Shown: positions 1-6,938 of the stretch, one piece after another
Layout: each line of letters starts with the position of its first letter
Position numbering within the stretch: position 1 is the first letter of the stretch
Source: Weizmannia acidilactici
GTDB taxonomy: Bacteria > Bacillota > Bacilli > Bacillales > Bacillaceae_C
Assembly (NCBI RefSeq): GCF_008974225.1
Contig: NZ_BKZR01000031.1
Span: 1 to 43,059 of the forward strand
Direction: 5' to 3'
Length of the DNA: 43,059 nucleotides
Notes under the pieces: generated by a model
Told to the model about the DNA's origin: nothing
What the model saw: the letters and a program-made list of their open reading frames with translations, nothing else
The model's database searches: none
Made by a program: the position numbers and the translations under genes

Positions 1-58
1 ACGGTAGCCGAAAGTGTACCCGATATTTAAACAGTGTCGAGAAAAACTTGACACATAC
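1..58 (+). mobile_element. 3' end remnant of an insertion sequence
   Basis: The first 58 bases closely match positions 15212-15293. Both copies hold the last codons of an open frame (reading AVAKSV or TVAESV, then a stop) followed by about 30 nearly identical non-coding bases containing TGTCGAGAAAAACTTGACA. This fits the transposase C-terminus and right end of an insertion sequence whose body lies left of the window. The family cannot be named from this fragment. Confidence 0.5.
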
Positions 59-74
59 CCTGTTTAAAAAAGAA

Positions 75-103
75 TTGACAAACCCCTGTGAAACTGCCAT
101 AAT
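75..103 (+). promoter_or_regulatory. Sigma-A promoter of pyrP
   Basis: TTGACA at 75-80 and CATAAT at 98-103 are 17 bp apart. Transcription would begin near 110, just upstream of the PyrR attenuator. This is the best promoter match ahead of pyrP. Confidence 0.75.
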
Positions 104-136
104 AGCTAAGAAAAGATGAATATTTACCTTTAAAAA

Positions 137-219
137 CAGTCCCGTGAGGCTGGCAAGGTTCCGGATAAATGTGTGCATGCCTGCACCTTGCCTTACTTTG
201 GGCAAGGTGCTTTATTTAT
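137..219 (+). promoter_or_regulatory. PyrR-dependent transcription attenuator of pyrP
   Basis: Bases 137-164 match the conserved PyrR-binding loop (AGTCC, then GTGAGGCTGGCAAGG). GGCAAGGT at 152-159 can pair with ACCTTGCC at 185-192 as an antiterminator. ACCTTGCC is also the 5' arm of the terminator at 183-210, so the two structures exclude each other. By knowledge of Bacillus pyr genes, UMP-bound PyrR holds the upstream loop, frees the terminator and shuts off pyrP when pyrimidines are plentiful. Confidence 0.88.
183..219 (+). terminator. Attenuator terminator before pyrP
   Basis: GCACCTTGCC (183-192) and GGCAAGGTGC (201-210) form a perfect 10 bp stem with an 8-base loop, followed by TTTATTTAT. 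This is the OFF structure of the PyrR switch. Confidence 0.85.
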
Positions 220-308
220 GCAAAAAGGGCATTCATCAAAAAAGAAACAAAAGGCTTTTCCGGAAATTCGTATCTTAAAATTTTCATATTACATGAGGGG
301 AGAAAAAC

Positions 309-1589
309 ATGGAACAGCACGAAATTCAAGTCGACCAAAAACTGCCGTTTCTCAAAAGCCTGCCGCTGAGTTTCCAGCATTTGTTTGCGATGTTCGGTTC
401 AACGGTCCTCGTCCCTGTATTGTTTAAAGTCGATCCTGCGACTATTTTATTAATGAACGGAATCGGGACGCTGCTTTATATCTTCATTACAAAAGGGAAA
501 ATCCCGGCTTATCTCGGGTCCAGCTTTGCTTTCATTTCACCGGTTTTCGCAGTACTGGCAAAATATTCGGGCATCCACGGCTACAGCTATGCATTGGGCG
601 GCTTCCTGTTTGTCGGCATTATCCTTGTGCTTGTTGCACTCATTATTAAGCTGGCCGGAACCGCCTGGCTCGATGTTGTCTTCCCGCCTGCCGCAATGGG
701 CGCGATCGTGGCCGTTATCGGGCTTCAGCTTGTCCCGACTGCAGCACAGATGGCGGGTCTTGTTAATTCTGATGCATCCGTAAAAAACTGGAGCCCGGAT
801 CCGCAGACGATTACCGTTTCGCTATTGACGCTGGCGATAACGGTCGTCTGCTGGGTTACACTACGCGGTTTTTTAAAAATCATCCCGATCCTAATCGGCA
901 TTATATGCGGCTACCTGATTTCTTTGGCGTTCGGCATCGTTGATCTCTCGGCCGTCCATAAAGCGGCCTGGATTTCTTTGCCGACTTACTACCCGATTCA
1001 ATTCAACTGGTCCGACATTATGATCATTATTCCGGCGGCGCTCGTCATCATTCCGGAACATATCGGTCATTTAATCGTGACGGGCAATATTGTCAAAAAG
1101 GATTTGACAAAAGAGCCGGGCCTTGACCGGTCATTGATGGGGAACGGGATTTCCACCATCATCTCCAGTTTTGTCGGCGCGACGCCAAATACGACTTACG
1201 GTGAAAATATCGGGGTGCTCGCCATTACGCGCGTATATTCGACATGGGTAATCGGCGGAGCTGCGGTGATTGCCATTATCCTTTCCTTCTGCGGGAAACT
1301 CGCGGCGCTGATTTCGTCGATTCCGCAGCCGGTGATGGGCGGTATTTCCCTGCTGTTGTTCGGTGTCATTGCGGCAAGCGGTTTGCGGATGCTCGTGGAA
1401 CAAAAAGTGGACTACGGAAAATCGCAAAATCTAATTTTGACCTGTGTTGTTTTGGCTGTTGGCTTAAGCGGCGCAACAATCAATATCGGTACTGCCTCTT
1501 TAAGCGGAATGGGCCTCGCAACCGTCGTCGCCATCATCTTAAGCCTCTTCTTTAAGCTGCTGAATATCTTTAAATTGGCAAATGAATGA
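309..1589 (+). CDS. pyrP: Uracil permease (NCS2 family)
   Basis: This 426-residue membrane protein is a uracil:proton symporter of the NCS2 (UraA/PyrP) family that imports uracil for salvage. The whole length is hydrophobic with about 14 segments. It opens with the family's FGSTVLVPV region and keeps the two glutamates known to bind uracil in UraA: one in IIPEHIGHL (about residue 255) and one in GATPNTTYGENIG (about residue 300). The ATG at 309 follows GAGGGGAG at a good distance. The gene stands alone behind its own promoter and PyrR attenuator, so expression should fall when UMP is high. Length and motifs are normal. Confidence 0.93.
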   Translation: MEQHEIQVDQKLPFLKSLPLSFQHLFAMFGSTVLVPVLFKVDPATILLMNGIGTLLYIFITKGKIPAYLGSSFAFISPVFAVLAKYSGIHGYSYALGGFLFVGIILVLVALIIKLAGTAWLDVVFPPAAMGAIVAVIGLQLVPTAAQMAGLVNSDASVKNWSPDPQTITVSLLTLAITVVCWVTLRGFLKIIPILIGIICGYLISLAFGIVDLSAVHKAAWISLPTYYPIQFNWSDIMIIIPAALVIIPEHIGHLIVTGNIVKKDLTKEPGLDRSLMGNGISTIISSFVGATPNTTYGENIGVLAITRVYSTWVIGGAAVIAIILSFCGKLAALISSIPQPVMGGISLLLFGVIAASGLRMLVEQKVDYGKSQNLILTCVVLAVGLSGATINIGTASLSGMGLATVVAIILSLFFKLLNIFKLANE

Positions 1590-1596
1590 ACACACG

Positions 1597-1647
1597 GGGA
1601 TGTCTCGAAAGTCAGTATCTGACCAGGGGACATCCCTTAAGTTTTTA
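1597..1647 (+). terminator. Probable terminator of pyrP
   Basis: GGGATGTC (1597-1604) pairs with GACATCCC (1629-1636) around an inner hairpin GTCAG/CTGAC (1611-1623). The 3' arm is followed by TTAAGTTTTT. It starts 7 bases after the pyrP stop. Confidence 0.6.
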
Positions 1648-1792
1648 TTACCCTTTCATGTTTTACCATCAACTAAAAAATGCCCTGGTTTCCGGAATGC
1701 TGTCAGCTATGGTGCTGGCTGTTTGCCCGGACCGGTTGAGGGAATACTCCCGGCAAAAAAGTCCCAATTATAAAAATTTTTACTGGCATCTA

Positions 1793-1821
1793 TTTGGTTC
1801 GTTTTGAAATCTTGATATAAT
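1793..1821 (+). promoter_or_regulatory. Promoter of yjdF leader
   Basis: A perfect TATAAT at 1816-1821 lies 17 bp after a weak TTTGGT at 1793-1798. The predicted start near 1827 coincides with the first base of the long-range stem of the leader RNA. The stretch 1648-1792 shows no supportable gene. Confidence 0.6.
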
Positions 1822-1825
1822 AGCT

Positions 1826-1917
1826 GAGGAACGTAAAAACACAGTTTGGTTGGTAGTCCAAACGCATTAATGAAATGCCAGTAACCTTCCCCCCCTCGGG
1901 ATGTCCATCGTTCCTTC
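1826..1917 (+). promoter_or_regulatory. Structured leader, probable yjdF-motif (azaaromatic-sensing) riboswitch
   Basis: A closing stem pairs GAGGAACG (1826-1833) with CGTTCCTT (1909-1916). Inside are a hairpin GTTTGG/CCAAAC (1844-1849 with 1858-1863) and a hairpin GCATT/AATGC (1864-1868 with 1874-1878). The leader lies directly ahead of a yjdF-family gene, where the yjdF RNA motif, a sensor of azaaromatic compounds, is known to sit. The class is assigned from gene context and architecture; I could not align it to the covariance model. Its closing arm ends about 8 bases before the AAGAGGGGG ribosome site, so translational control is plausible. Confidence 0.6.
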
Positions 1918-1939
1918 TTTATTTAAGAGGGGGATTTAT

Positions 1940-2356
1940 ATGAAGTTAACTGTTGTTTTTTACGAAGAACCGTTTTGGGTGGGCGTGATTGAATTCGTTG
2001 AAGGTGAAAATCACTTAAAGGCCGGCCGGTTCGTGTTTGGCAATGAGCCAAAAGACGAGGAGATTCTTGATTTTGTCCATAATCATTTAGCTGATTTCAT
2101 TCAAAAGCTTACACAAAGCGTAGCATTGGAAGGAAGCTACAAAAGGAAGGTCAATCCAAAACGCCTTGCGCGCCAAGTTTCGAAGGAAATGAAAACTAAA
2201 GGCGTCTCTACCTACGCGCAACAGGCTATTCAAATGGAGTACGAAAAAAGAAAACAAGAGAAGAAGAGGATTTATCGGGAGAAAAAAGAAAAAAAGAAGA
2301 AGCTCAAAAGAGAAATAAAAAAGAAAAAAGCAAAAGAAAAACATCGCGGGCATTAA
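1940..2356 (+). CDS. yjdF: YjdF family protein (DUF2992)
   Basis: The predicted 138-residue protein begins MKLTVVFYEEPFWVG, typical of the YjdF family. It has a globular first half and a C-terminal tail (from about residue 95) that is almost entirely Lys, Arg and Glu, which looks like a nucleic-acid-binding or helical tail. The function of the family is not established; its genes are often controlled by an RNA element sensing azaaromatic compounds, suggesting a role in coping with such molecules. I chose the ATG at 1940 because AAGAGGGGG lies 5-8 bases upstream and homologues start here; an in-frame ATG at 1901 would lie inside the leader RNA. It is a single-gene unit. Confidence 0.82.
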   Translation: MKLTVVFYEEPFWVGVIEFVEGENHLKAGRFVFGNEPKDEEILDFVHNHLADFIQKLTQSVALEGSYKRKVNPKRLARQVSKEMKTKGVSTYAQQAIQMEYEKRKQEKKRIYREKKEKKKKLKREIKKKKAKEKHRGH

Positions 2357-2365
2357 ACAAGGCTA

Positions 2366-2407
2366 CAGGGTGCTTTATTCATCTTAGGAATGAGGCGCCT
2401 ATTTTTG
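2366..2407 (+). terminator. Probable terminator of yjdF
   Basis: AGGGTGCTTTATTC (from 2367) can pair, with several G-U pairs, with GAATGAGGCGCCT ending near 2401, and is followed by ATTTTTG. Confidence 0.5.
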
Positions 2408-2491
2408 TAATTAAAAGTTCAGCTTTTGCCAATATTCGCGGAAATTATATTATAATTGTACCATTCCGTTATGAAGAAAGGATGAGGAGCA

Positions 2492-3007
2492 ATGCCAAAC
2501 CGGCCGGATCCAACCGAGTATGCGGCTTACTATGCAGCATATGTAAGCCTTGTACCTGATGGAGCCATTACTGAAATTTTAGAAACACAAATCCATAATA
2601 CTGTTAGCTTATTGAAAAAAATATCAGAAGAACAGGCCTCATACCGTTATGCACCGGGAAAATGGAGCATGAAGCAAGTAGTGGGGCATATGGCAGATAC
2701 AGAACGTATCATGGCTTACCGGCTGCTCAGCATTGCCCGCGGGGAAACCGTGTCACTCCCGGGATTTGACCAGGATCTTTATGTGGCCAATGCAGCATTT
2801 GACGAACAGCCATTTGCTGATTTGATTGATCACTTCGCAGCTGTCCGGCAAGCCACTTTGCATCTGCTCAAAGGGCTGGATGGAAATGCCTGGATGCGGA
2901 AAGGAACCGCCAATGAAGCGGAGATGACCGTGCGGGGGATCGCTTATGTCATCGCAGGGCATGAGCTTCATCACATAAAAGTGCTGAAAGAAAAATATCT
3001 CCGTTAG
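2492..3007 (+). CDS. DinB family protein
   Basis: This 171-residue protein belongs to the DinB/YfiT-like four-helix superfamily. The family's three metal-ligand histidines are present: one in VVGHMADTE (about residue 66) and two in AGHELHHIKVL near the C-terminus. Members include thiol-dependent transferases (bacillithiol- or mycothiol-linked) and many proteins of unknown role; the substrate here cannot be told. AAAGGATGAGGAG lies just upstream of the ATG. It appears monocistronic, closed by a hairpin shared with the convergent poxB gene. Confidence 0.8.
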   Translation: MPNRPDPTEYAAYYAAYVSLVPDGAITEILETQIHNTVSLLKKISEEQASYRYAPGKWSMKQVVGHMADTERIMAYRLLSIARGETVSLPGFDQDLYVANAAFDEQPFADLIDHFAAVRQATLHLLKGLDGNAWMRKGTANEAEMTVRGIAYVIAGHELHHIKVLKEKYLR

Positions 3008-3020
3008 AAACATGACAAAA

Positions 3021-3053
3021 GCCCGGCTCCATTTCGGATACCGGGCCTTTTTC
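3021..3053. terminator. Bidirectional terminator between dinB-like gene and poxB
   Basis: GCCCGG (3021-3026) pairs with CCGGGC (3041-3046), followed by TTTTTCT on the plus strand and preceded by AAAA, which gives a T-run on the minus strand. It serves both convergent genes. Confidence 0.75.
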
Positions 3054-3059
3054 TGATGC

Positions 3060-4784
3060 TTATCGGATCAAATTCGTTTTCGCCAATTCAATCAGCTCAT
3101 TACCGCGGCCGTTTAAGACGGCTTTCAGCATCCAGAGCGTAAAGCCGTGCGCCTGTTCATACGTAATTTTCGGCGGCAAGGACAATTCCTGGCGGTTTAC
3201 GGCAACGTCAATAATGGCAGGACCGTCATGTTCAAATGCTTCGCGCAACGCCCCTTCAAGATCAGCCGGGTCTTCCACACGGATCCCTTTCATTTCCATC
3301 GCTTCGGCAATGGCTGCGAAGTTCGGGCTGTCAAGGCCTGTTCCGGTTTCCGGATAACCGGCTGCTTTCATTTCCAGTTCAACGAAGCTTAATGCCGTGT
3401 TGTTAAATACAACCGCTTTAACCGGCAATTTATGCTGGCGGAGTGTTAAAAGGTCACCCATTAACATGGATAATCCGCCGTCGCCGCAAAGCGCAACAAC
3501 CTGCCGGCCCGGCTGCGCAATGGCCGCACCGATCGCCTGCGGAAGCGCATTGGCCATCGTCCCGTGGTTAAACGAACCGAGCAAACGCCGTTTACCGTTC
3601 ATCTGCAAATAACGCGCTGCCCATAAAGTCGGCGTGCCGACATCGCAGGTGAACACAGCATCCTCGTCCGCCAAATCACTTACAAGTTTTGTTAAATATT
3701 GCGGGTGGATCGGTTTGCGCCCTGGTTTGCCCACTGCAAGCTCATCAAGACCTTCCCTTACTTTCTGGTAGGCTTTGACATGTTTATCCAGGTGCTTGCT
3801 GTTATTCTTTTCTTCAATCAATGGGAGTAAAGCTTCAACAGTGTCTTTTACATCCCCGACAACCCCGAGTGTAAGCGGGGTACGGCGGCCTAAATGTTCA
3901 GAACGGATATCCACCTGCAGGACTTTCGCATTTTTCGGATAGAATTGGCGGTACGGGAAGTCCGTTCCAAGCATAAGAAGCGTATCGCATTCCATCATCG
4001 CGTCATAGCCGGAAGAATACCCGATCAAGCCTGTCAAACCGGCGTAGTAAGGATTATCATATTCCAAAAATTCTTTTCCGCGCAAAGCTACAACCATCGG
4101 AGATTTCAGCTTGTTGCACAGTTCCATGATTTGGTCATGGGCGCCTGCACAGCCTGCACCGCAAAGCAGCGTAACTTTTTTGCCTTCATTTAAATAGGCA
4201 GCCAGTCGATTGAGATCTTCATCCGACGGCCTGACAACCGGTTTTGCCACATGGACCGGAACTTCAGGAACAGCCGCATTGTCGTCCAAACCGGCAACAT
4301 CGCCAGGAAGAACGAGTACCGAAACACCTTGTTTTGCAATTGCCTGCTGCATTGCCATATTGACCATCAGCGGCATTTGTTCCGGGCGCTGTACAGTTTC
4401 AACAAAATGGGCACAGTCTTTGAAAATCAGTTCAGGGCGCGTTTGTTGGAAATATTCGCTCCCGATTTCGCTGCTCGGAATATGGGCAGCAATCGCCAGC
4501 ACCGGAATGCGCGACCGGTTGCAATCATAAAGGCCGTTGATCAAATGAAGGTTTCCCGGGCCGCTGCTACCTGCGCAAACCGCAATGCTGTTATTGAGCA
4601 AAGAATCAGCGCCGGCCGCAAAAGCTGCAACTTCTTCGTGGCGCACACCAATCCACTCGATCCGGCCCGAACGCCTTACTGAGTCGAGCACCGCGTTCAG
4701 CGAATCCCCAACAATCCCGTAAATTCTTTTCACACCTGCATTTAATAATGAATCAATCAGCAAATCTGCAATTGTTTTTGCCAT
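3060..4784 (-). CDS. poxB: Pyruvate oxidase / pyruvate:quinone oxidoreductase, ThDP-dependent
   Basis: The 574-residue protein is a thiamine-diphosphate enzyme of the PoxB/YdaP type, which decarboxylates pyruvate to acetate and CO2 and passes electrons through FAD, in PoxB to membrane quinone. The N-terminal domain carries the catalytic Glu region (GVRHEEVAAFAAGA, about residue 50), the central domain the FAD-binding part, and the C-terminal domain the ThDP motif beginning CGDGGLSM and ending VVFNN (about residues 430-465). AGAAGGGG precedes the ATG by about 7 bases. It is transcribed alone. B. subtilis ydaP belongs to the general stress regulon; upstream there is a weak sigma-B-like pair (GTTTAA, 14 bases, GGAAAA) that I would not rely on. 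Oxygen-dependent pyruvate oxidase is the alternative name. Confidence 0.88.
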   Translation of the reverse strand: MAKTIADLLIDSLLNAGVKRIYGIVGDSLNAVLDSVRRSGRIEWIGVRHEEVAAFAAGADSLLNNSIAVCAGSSGPGNLHLINGLYDCNRSRIPVLAIAAHIPSSEIGSEYFQQTRPELIFKDCAHFVETVQRPEQMPLMVNMAMQQAIAKQGVSVLVLPGDVAGLDDNAAVPEVPVHVAKPVVRPSDEDLNRLAAYLNEGKKVTLLCGAGCAGAHDQIMELCNKLKSPMVVALRGKEFLEYDNPYYAGLTGLIGYSSGYDAMMECDTLLMLGTDFPYRQFYPKNAKVLQVDIRSEHLGRRTPLTLGVVGDVKDTVEALLPLIEEKNNSKHLDKHVKAYQKVREGLDELAVGKPGRKPIHPQYLTKLVSDLADEDAVFTCDVGTPTLWAARYLQMNGKRRLLGSFNHGTMANALPQAIGAAIAQPGRQVVALCGDGGLSMLMGDLLTLRQHKLPVKAVVFNNTALSFVELEMKAAGYPETGTGLDSPNFAAIAEAMEMKGIRVEDPADLEGALREAFEHDGPAIIDVAVNRQELSLPPKITYEQAHGFTLWMLKAVLNGRGNELIELAKTNLIR

Positions 4785-5225
4785 GTTTTATCCCCTTCTG
4801 TCGTAATGTTCTAGAAAATCCCCAAACAGCTGACTAAAAATTTCCTTTCCTTCATTTGTGCACCAAAAGCTTTTTCAAATCCCTTCTTTCCCGTTAGTTT
4901 TCCTCCCGGATGCAAAATTAAACAATTTTCCGGACATGTCCGCACAAACTGTTATAGTATGAATACAAACTGTACTATAATGGTCACAAAAAGTTTACAT
5001 TTATATATTAAACCTATAATCATAGTAAAAACAAGGTTTTTGCACTTAAAAATAAACAAATTAACTTAAATACACAAAACTGTATTAGTCAATATTTAAT
5101 AAATATTAGTACACATTTTTAAAGCGGTTGCATTTTTTCTCCTGATACCACAAAATAGACAAAACCGGCACGCCCCGTTTACGTTATGATAAAAATAGAC
5201 ATTTCCAAAGAAAGGAATGAAAAAA
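4785..5225. other. AT-rich divergent regulatory interval between poxB and deoC
   Basis: No gene is visible in these 441 bases, but they are rich in symmetry: a perfect palindrome CGGACATGTCCG (4931-4942); an 8 bp inverted repeat TTATAGTA/TACTATAA (4952-4959, 4973-4980); a direct repeat ACAAACTGT at 4944-4952 and 4966-4974, exactly 22 bp apart; and AATATTTA/TAAATATT near 5093-5109. The interval must hold the promoters of both divergent operons. I see no fully convincing sigma-A promoter for deoC (TATGAT at 5185-5190 lacks a good -35). Confidence 0.5.
5119..5132 (+). promoter_or_regulatory. Candidate cre (CcpA) site upstream of deoC
   Basis: TTAAAGCGGTTGCA matches 12 of 14 positions of the catabolite-responsive element consensus. 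It lies about 95 bp before the deoC start. Catabolite repression of deoxyribose use would make sense; the match alone is weak proof. Confidence 0.35.
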
Positions 5226-5930
5226 ATGACGGTCTACACGATTGACCAGCTGGCCCAAATGATTGACCATACGAATTTAAAACCGTACGCAGACGGAACG
5301 ACGATGAAAAAACTTTGTGATGAAGCGCGCCAGTACCATTTTAAAATGGTCGCCATCAACTCCGTCCAAACCGCCCTCTGCAAAACATTTTTGCAAGGCA
5401 CGGATATCCATGTCGGGGCGGCCATTTCGTTTCCGCTCGGGCAAACGACAATAGAAACGAAAGCTTTTGAAACATCTGATGCGATTGAAGACGGCGCGGA
5501 TGAAATCGACTATGTCGTCAATCTCTCTGAACTGAAAAACAAAAATTACCGCTACATCGAAAAAGAGATGGAAACCATTGTCGGCATTTGCAAGCAGGAA
5601 GGCGTCATCTCGAAGGTCATTTTTGAAAATTGCTACTTGGAAAAACATGAAATTGAAATGCTCGCTCGGATCGCTAAAAAGGTAAAACCGGACTTTATTA
5701 AAACATCAACCGGATTCGGCACAGGCGGGGCAAACATAGACGACGTCCGGCTGATGAAAGAAATCGTCGGGGATGAAATAAAAGTAAAAGCAGCCGGCGG
5801 GATACGGGATGCCGAAACTTTCCTGGCCATGATTGAAGCCGGGGCCGAGCGGATCGGCACAAGTTCGGGCGTCCAGATTATCAACAGCCTGCAGGAAAAA
5901 GCCGAAAATGGTATCATTACAATCGGTTAA
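5226..5930 (+). CDS. deoC: Deoxyribose-phosphate aldolase
   Basis: DeoC cleaves 2-deoxyribose-5-phosphate to glyceraldehyde-3-phosphate and acetaldehyde, the last step of deoxynucleoside catabolism in the cytoplasm. The 234-residue TIM barrel contains the Schiff-base lysine in FIKTSTGFGTGG (K159) and the proton-relay lysine in KVKAAGGIRD (K188). Two ATGs are possible; I use 5226 because AAAGGA lies 9 bases before it, whereas it abuts the ATG at 5217. The gene is followed after 15 bases by rpiA, so the two form an operon feeding nucleoside sugars into the pentose phosphate pathway. The acetaldehyde could be handled by the aldehyde dehydrogenase encoded at 6939-8435, which is on the other strand. 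Confidence 0.92.
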   Translation: MTVYTIDQLAQMIDHTNLKPYADGTTMKKLCDEARQYHFKMVAINSVQTALCKTFLQGTDIHVGAAISFPLGQTTIETKAFETSDAIEDGADEIDYVVNLSELKNKNYRYIEKEMETIVGICKQEGVISKVIFENCYLEKHEIEMLARIAKKVKPDFIKTSTGFGTGGANIDDVRLMKEIVGDEIKVKAAGGIRDAETFLAMIEAGAERIGTSSGVQIINSLQEKAENGIITIG

Positions 5931-5945
5931 AGGAGGACGGATTCC

Positions 5946-6623
5946 ATGGATGGAGCAGAAATGAAAAAAAACTGTGCCAAAGCAGCTTTGGGTTATATTC
6001 AAAACAACACAGTAATAGGCCTTGGTGGTGGCAGCACCATTTCACACCTGATTGATTTGATTCGGATAGAAAAACTCGATGTCAGAGTTGTTACGCCTTC
6101 TTTCCAAACAAAAATGCGCTGCCTGGAAAAGGGGCTGCATGTTATCCCGACTTTTTCGGTGGACCGCATTGCTATTGCTTTTGACGGGTGCGACGAAGTG
6201 GATGCACAGCTCCATGCCTTAAAAAGCGGCGGCGGCATCCATACGAAAGAAAAATTAATCGGTACCATGGCAGACACATACATATTGCTCGCAGACGAAA
6301 GCAAATTTGCAGAAACGCTGGCTTTTAAGCATCCAGTCTGCCTTGAGATTTTAGAAGATGCGCTTTCGTATGTTGAAAAGGAAGTCCGCGTGCTCGGCGG
6401 GGAACCTTGTTTGAGGCGAAGCAATGCAAAAGACGGTATTACCGTATCGGATTACGGACACCTACTCATGGATGTCCGGTTTTCGAATGTTCAAAACATT
6501 AAGCAGCTTGACCATGATTTGAATCATATCGCGGGCGTCGTGGACACCTCTTTGTTCGTCGGTGTAGCCAATAAAGCGCTGATTGCAGGGGAATCCGGCA
6601 TCCGCGTTGTCGAAAAGCTGTAA
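5946..6623 (+). CDS. rpiA: Ribose-5-phosphate isomerase A
   Basis: RpiA interconverts ribose-5-phosphate and ribulose-5-phosphate. The 225-residue protein shows the family's phosphate-binding loop GLGGGSTISHL near residue 27, FDGCDEVD (about residue 80) and the KSGGGIHTKEK loop with catalytic Asp/Glu/Lys (about residues 92-104). AAAGGAGG ends about 8 bases before the ATG, and the gene follows deoC by only 15 bases, so the pair is co-transcribed. Within a deo-type operon it would channel the ribose part of nucleosides. Length is normal. Confidence 0.9.
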   Translation: MDGAEMKKNCAKAALGYIQNNTVIGLGGGSTISHLIDLIRIEKLDVRVVTPSFQTKMRCLEKGLHVIPTFSVDRIAIAFDGCDEVDAQLHALKSGGGIHTKEKLIGTMADTYILLADESKFAETLAFKHPVCLEILEDALSYVEKEVRVLGGEPCLRRSNAKDGITVSDYGHLLMDVRFSNVQNIKQLDHDLNHIAGVVDTSLFVGVANKALIAGESGIRVVEKL

Positions 6624-6651
6624 TATCCTAAAAGTCGGTAAACCGTGGAAT

Positions 6652-6726
6652 GGCAAAATTTACGGGACTCCTGCAAGAAAAGCGGATCAGGCGGGGCTCC
6701 AAAGCGAGTGAATTTCTCAATGATCA
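6652..6726. repeat. Short derivative of the Bacillus CTCCTGC-type intergenic repeat
   Basis: Bases 6662-6726 contain GACTCCTGCAAGAAAAGC, then AAAGCGAGTGAATTTCTC, then TGATCA. The same landmarks occur in the longer element at 15024-15140. The middle part is missing here. Such elements are scattered through Bacillaceae genomes and are not genes. Confidence 0.6.
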
Positions 6727-6746
6727 AAAGGACTTCCTTTTTTCGG

Positions 6747-6833
6747 AATCAGCGGCAGAAGAATCAGCGGACTTCCCCGAGAAATCGGCGGTAACATCAT
6801 TTAAATCAGCGAAAAACGACCTGAAATCGGCAA
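6747..6833 (+). repeat. Degenerate repeat with 21-bp period (AATCRGCGG units)
   Basis: Units AATCAGCGG, AATCAGCGG, AATCGGCGG, AATCAGCGA and AATCGGCAA start at 6747, 6762, 6783, 6804 and 6825; the last four are exactly 21 bp apart. An open frame (6650-6880) reads them as a KSA peptide repeat every seven residues, but it has no good ribosome site and overlaps the neighbouring repeat, so I do not call it a gene. Confidence 0.6.
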
Positions 6834-6892
6834 TTCGAAAAAAAACGAGGGAGAAGCCAAGCCCCACTGCAAAAACATAGTCTGAAACGAAG

Positions 6893-6935
6893 AAAACCCG
6901 TTGAGGAAAATGAATTTCCCAACGGGTTTTCTTGC
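6893..6935. terminator. Bidirectional terminator between rpiA and aldehyde dehydrogenase gene
   Basis: AAAACCCGTTG (6893-6903) pairs perfectly with CAACGGGTTTT (6920-6930), with an inner GGAAA/TTTCC stem. Runs of A before and T after allow use in both directions. Confidence 0.85.
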
Positions 6936-6938
6936 TTT

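Noticed and set aside
1582..1807. Two short plus-strand frames after pyrP
   Set aside because: They overlap the pyrP terminator, have no ribosome site and no protein-like composition.
4862..4925. Sigma-B-like promoter for poxB (GTTTAA with GGAAAA)
   Set aside because: The -10 part matches only about half of the consensus; noted in the poxB entry but not called as a site.
6650..6880. 76-codon plus-strand frame downstream of rpiA
   Set aside because: It lacks a good ribosome site and runs through two intergenic repeat elements; the peptide periodicity follows from the 21-bp DNA repeat.
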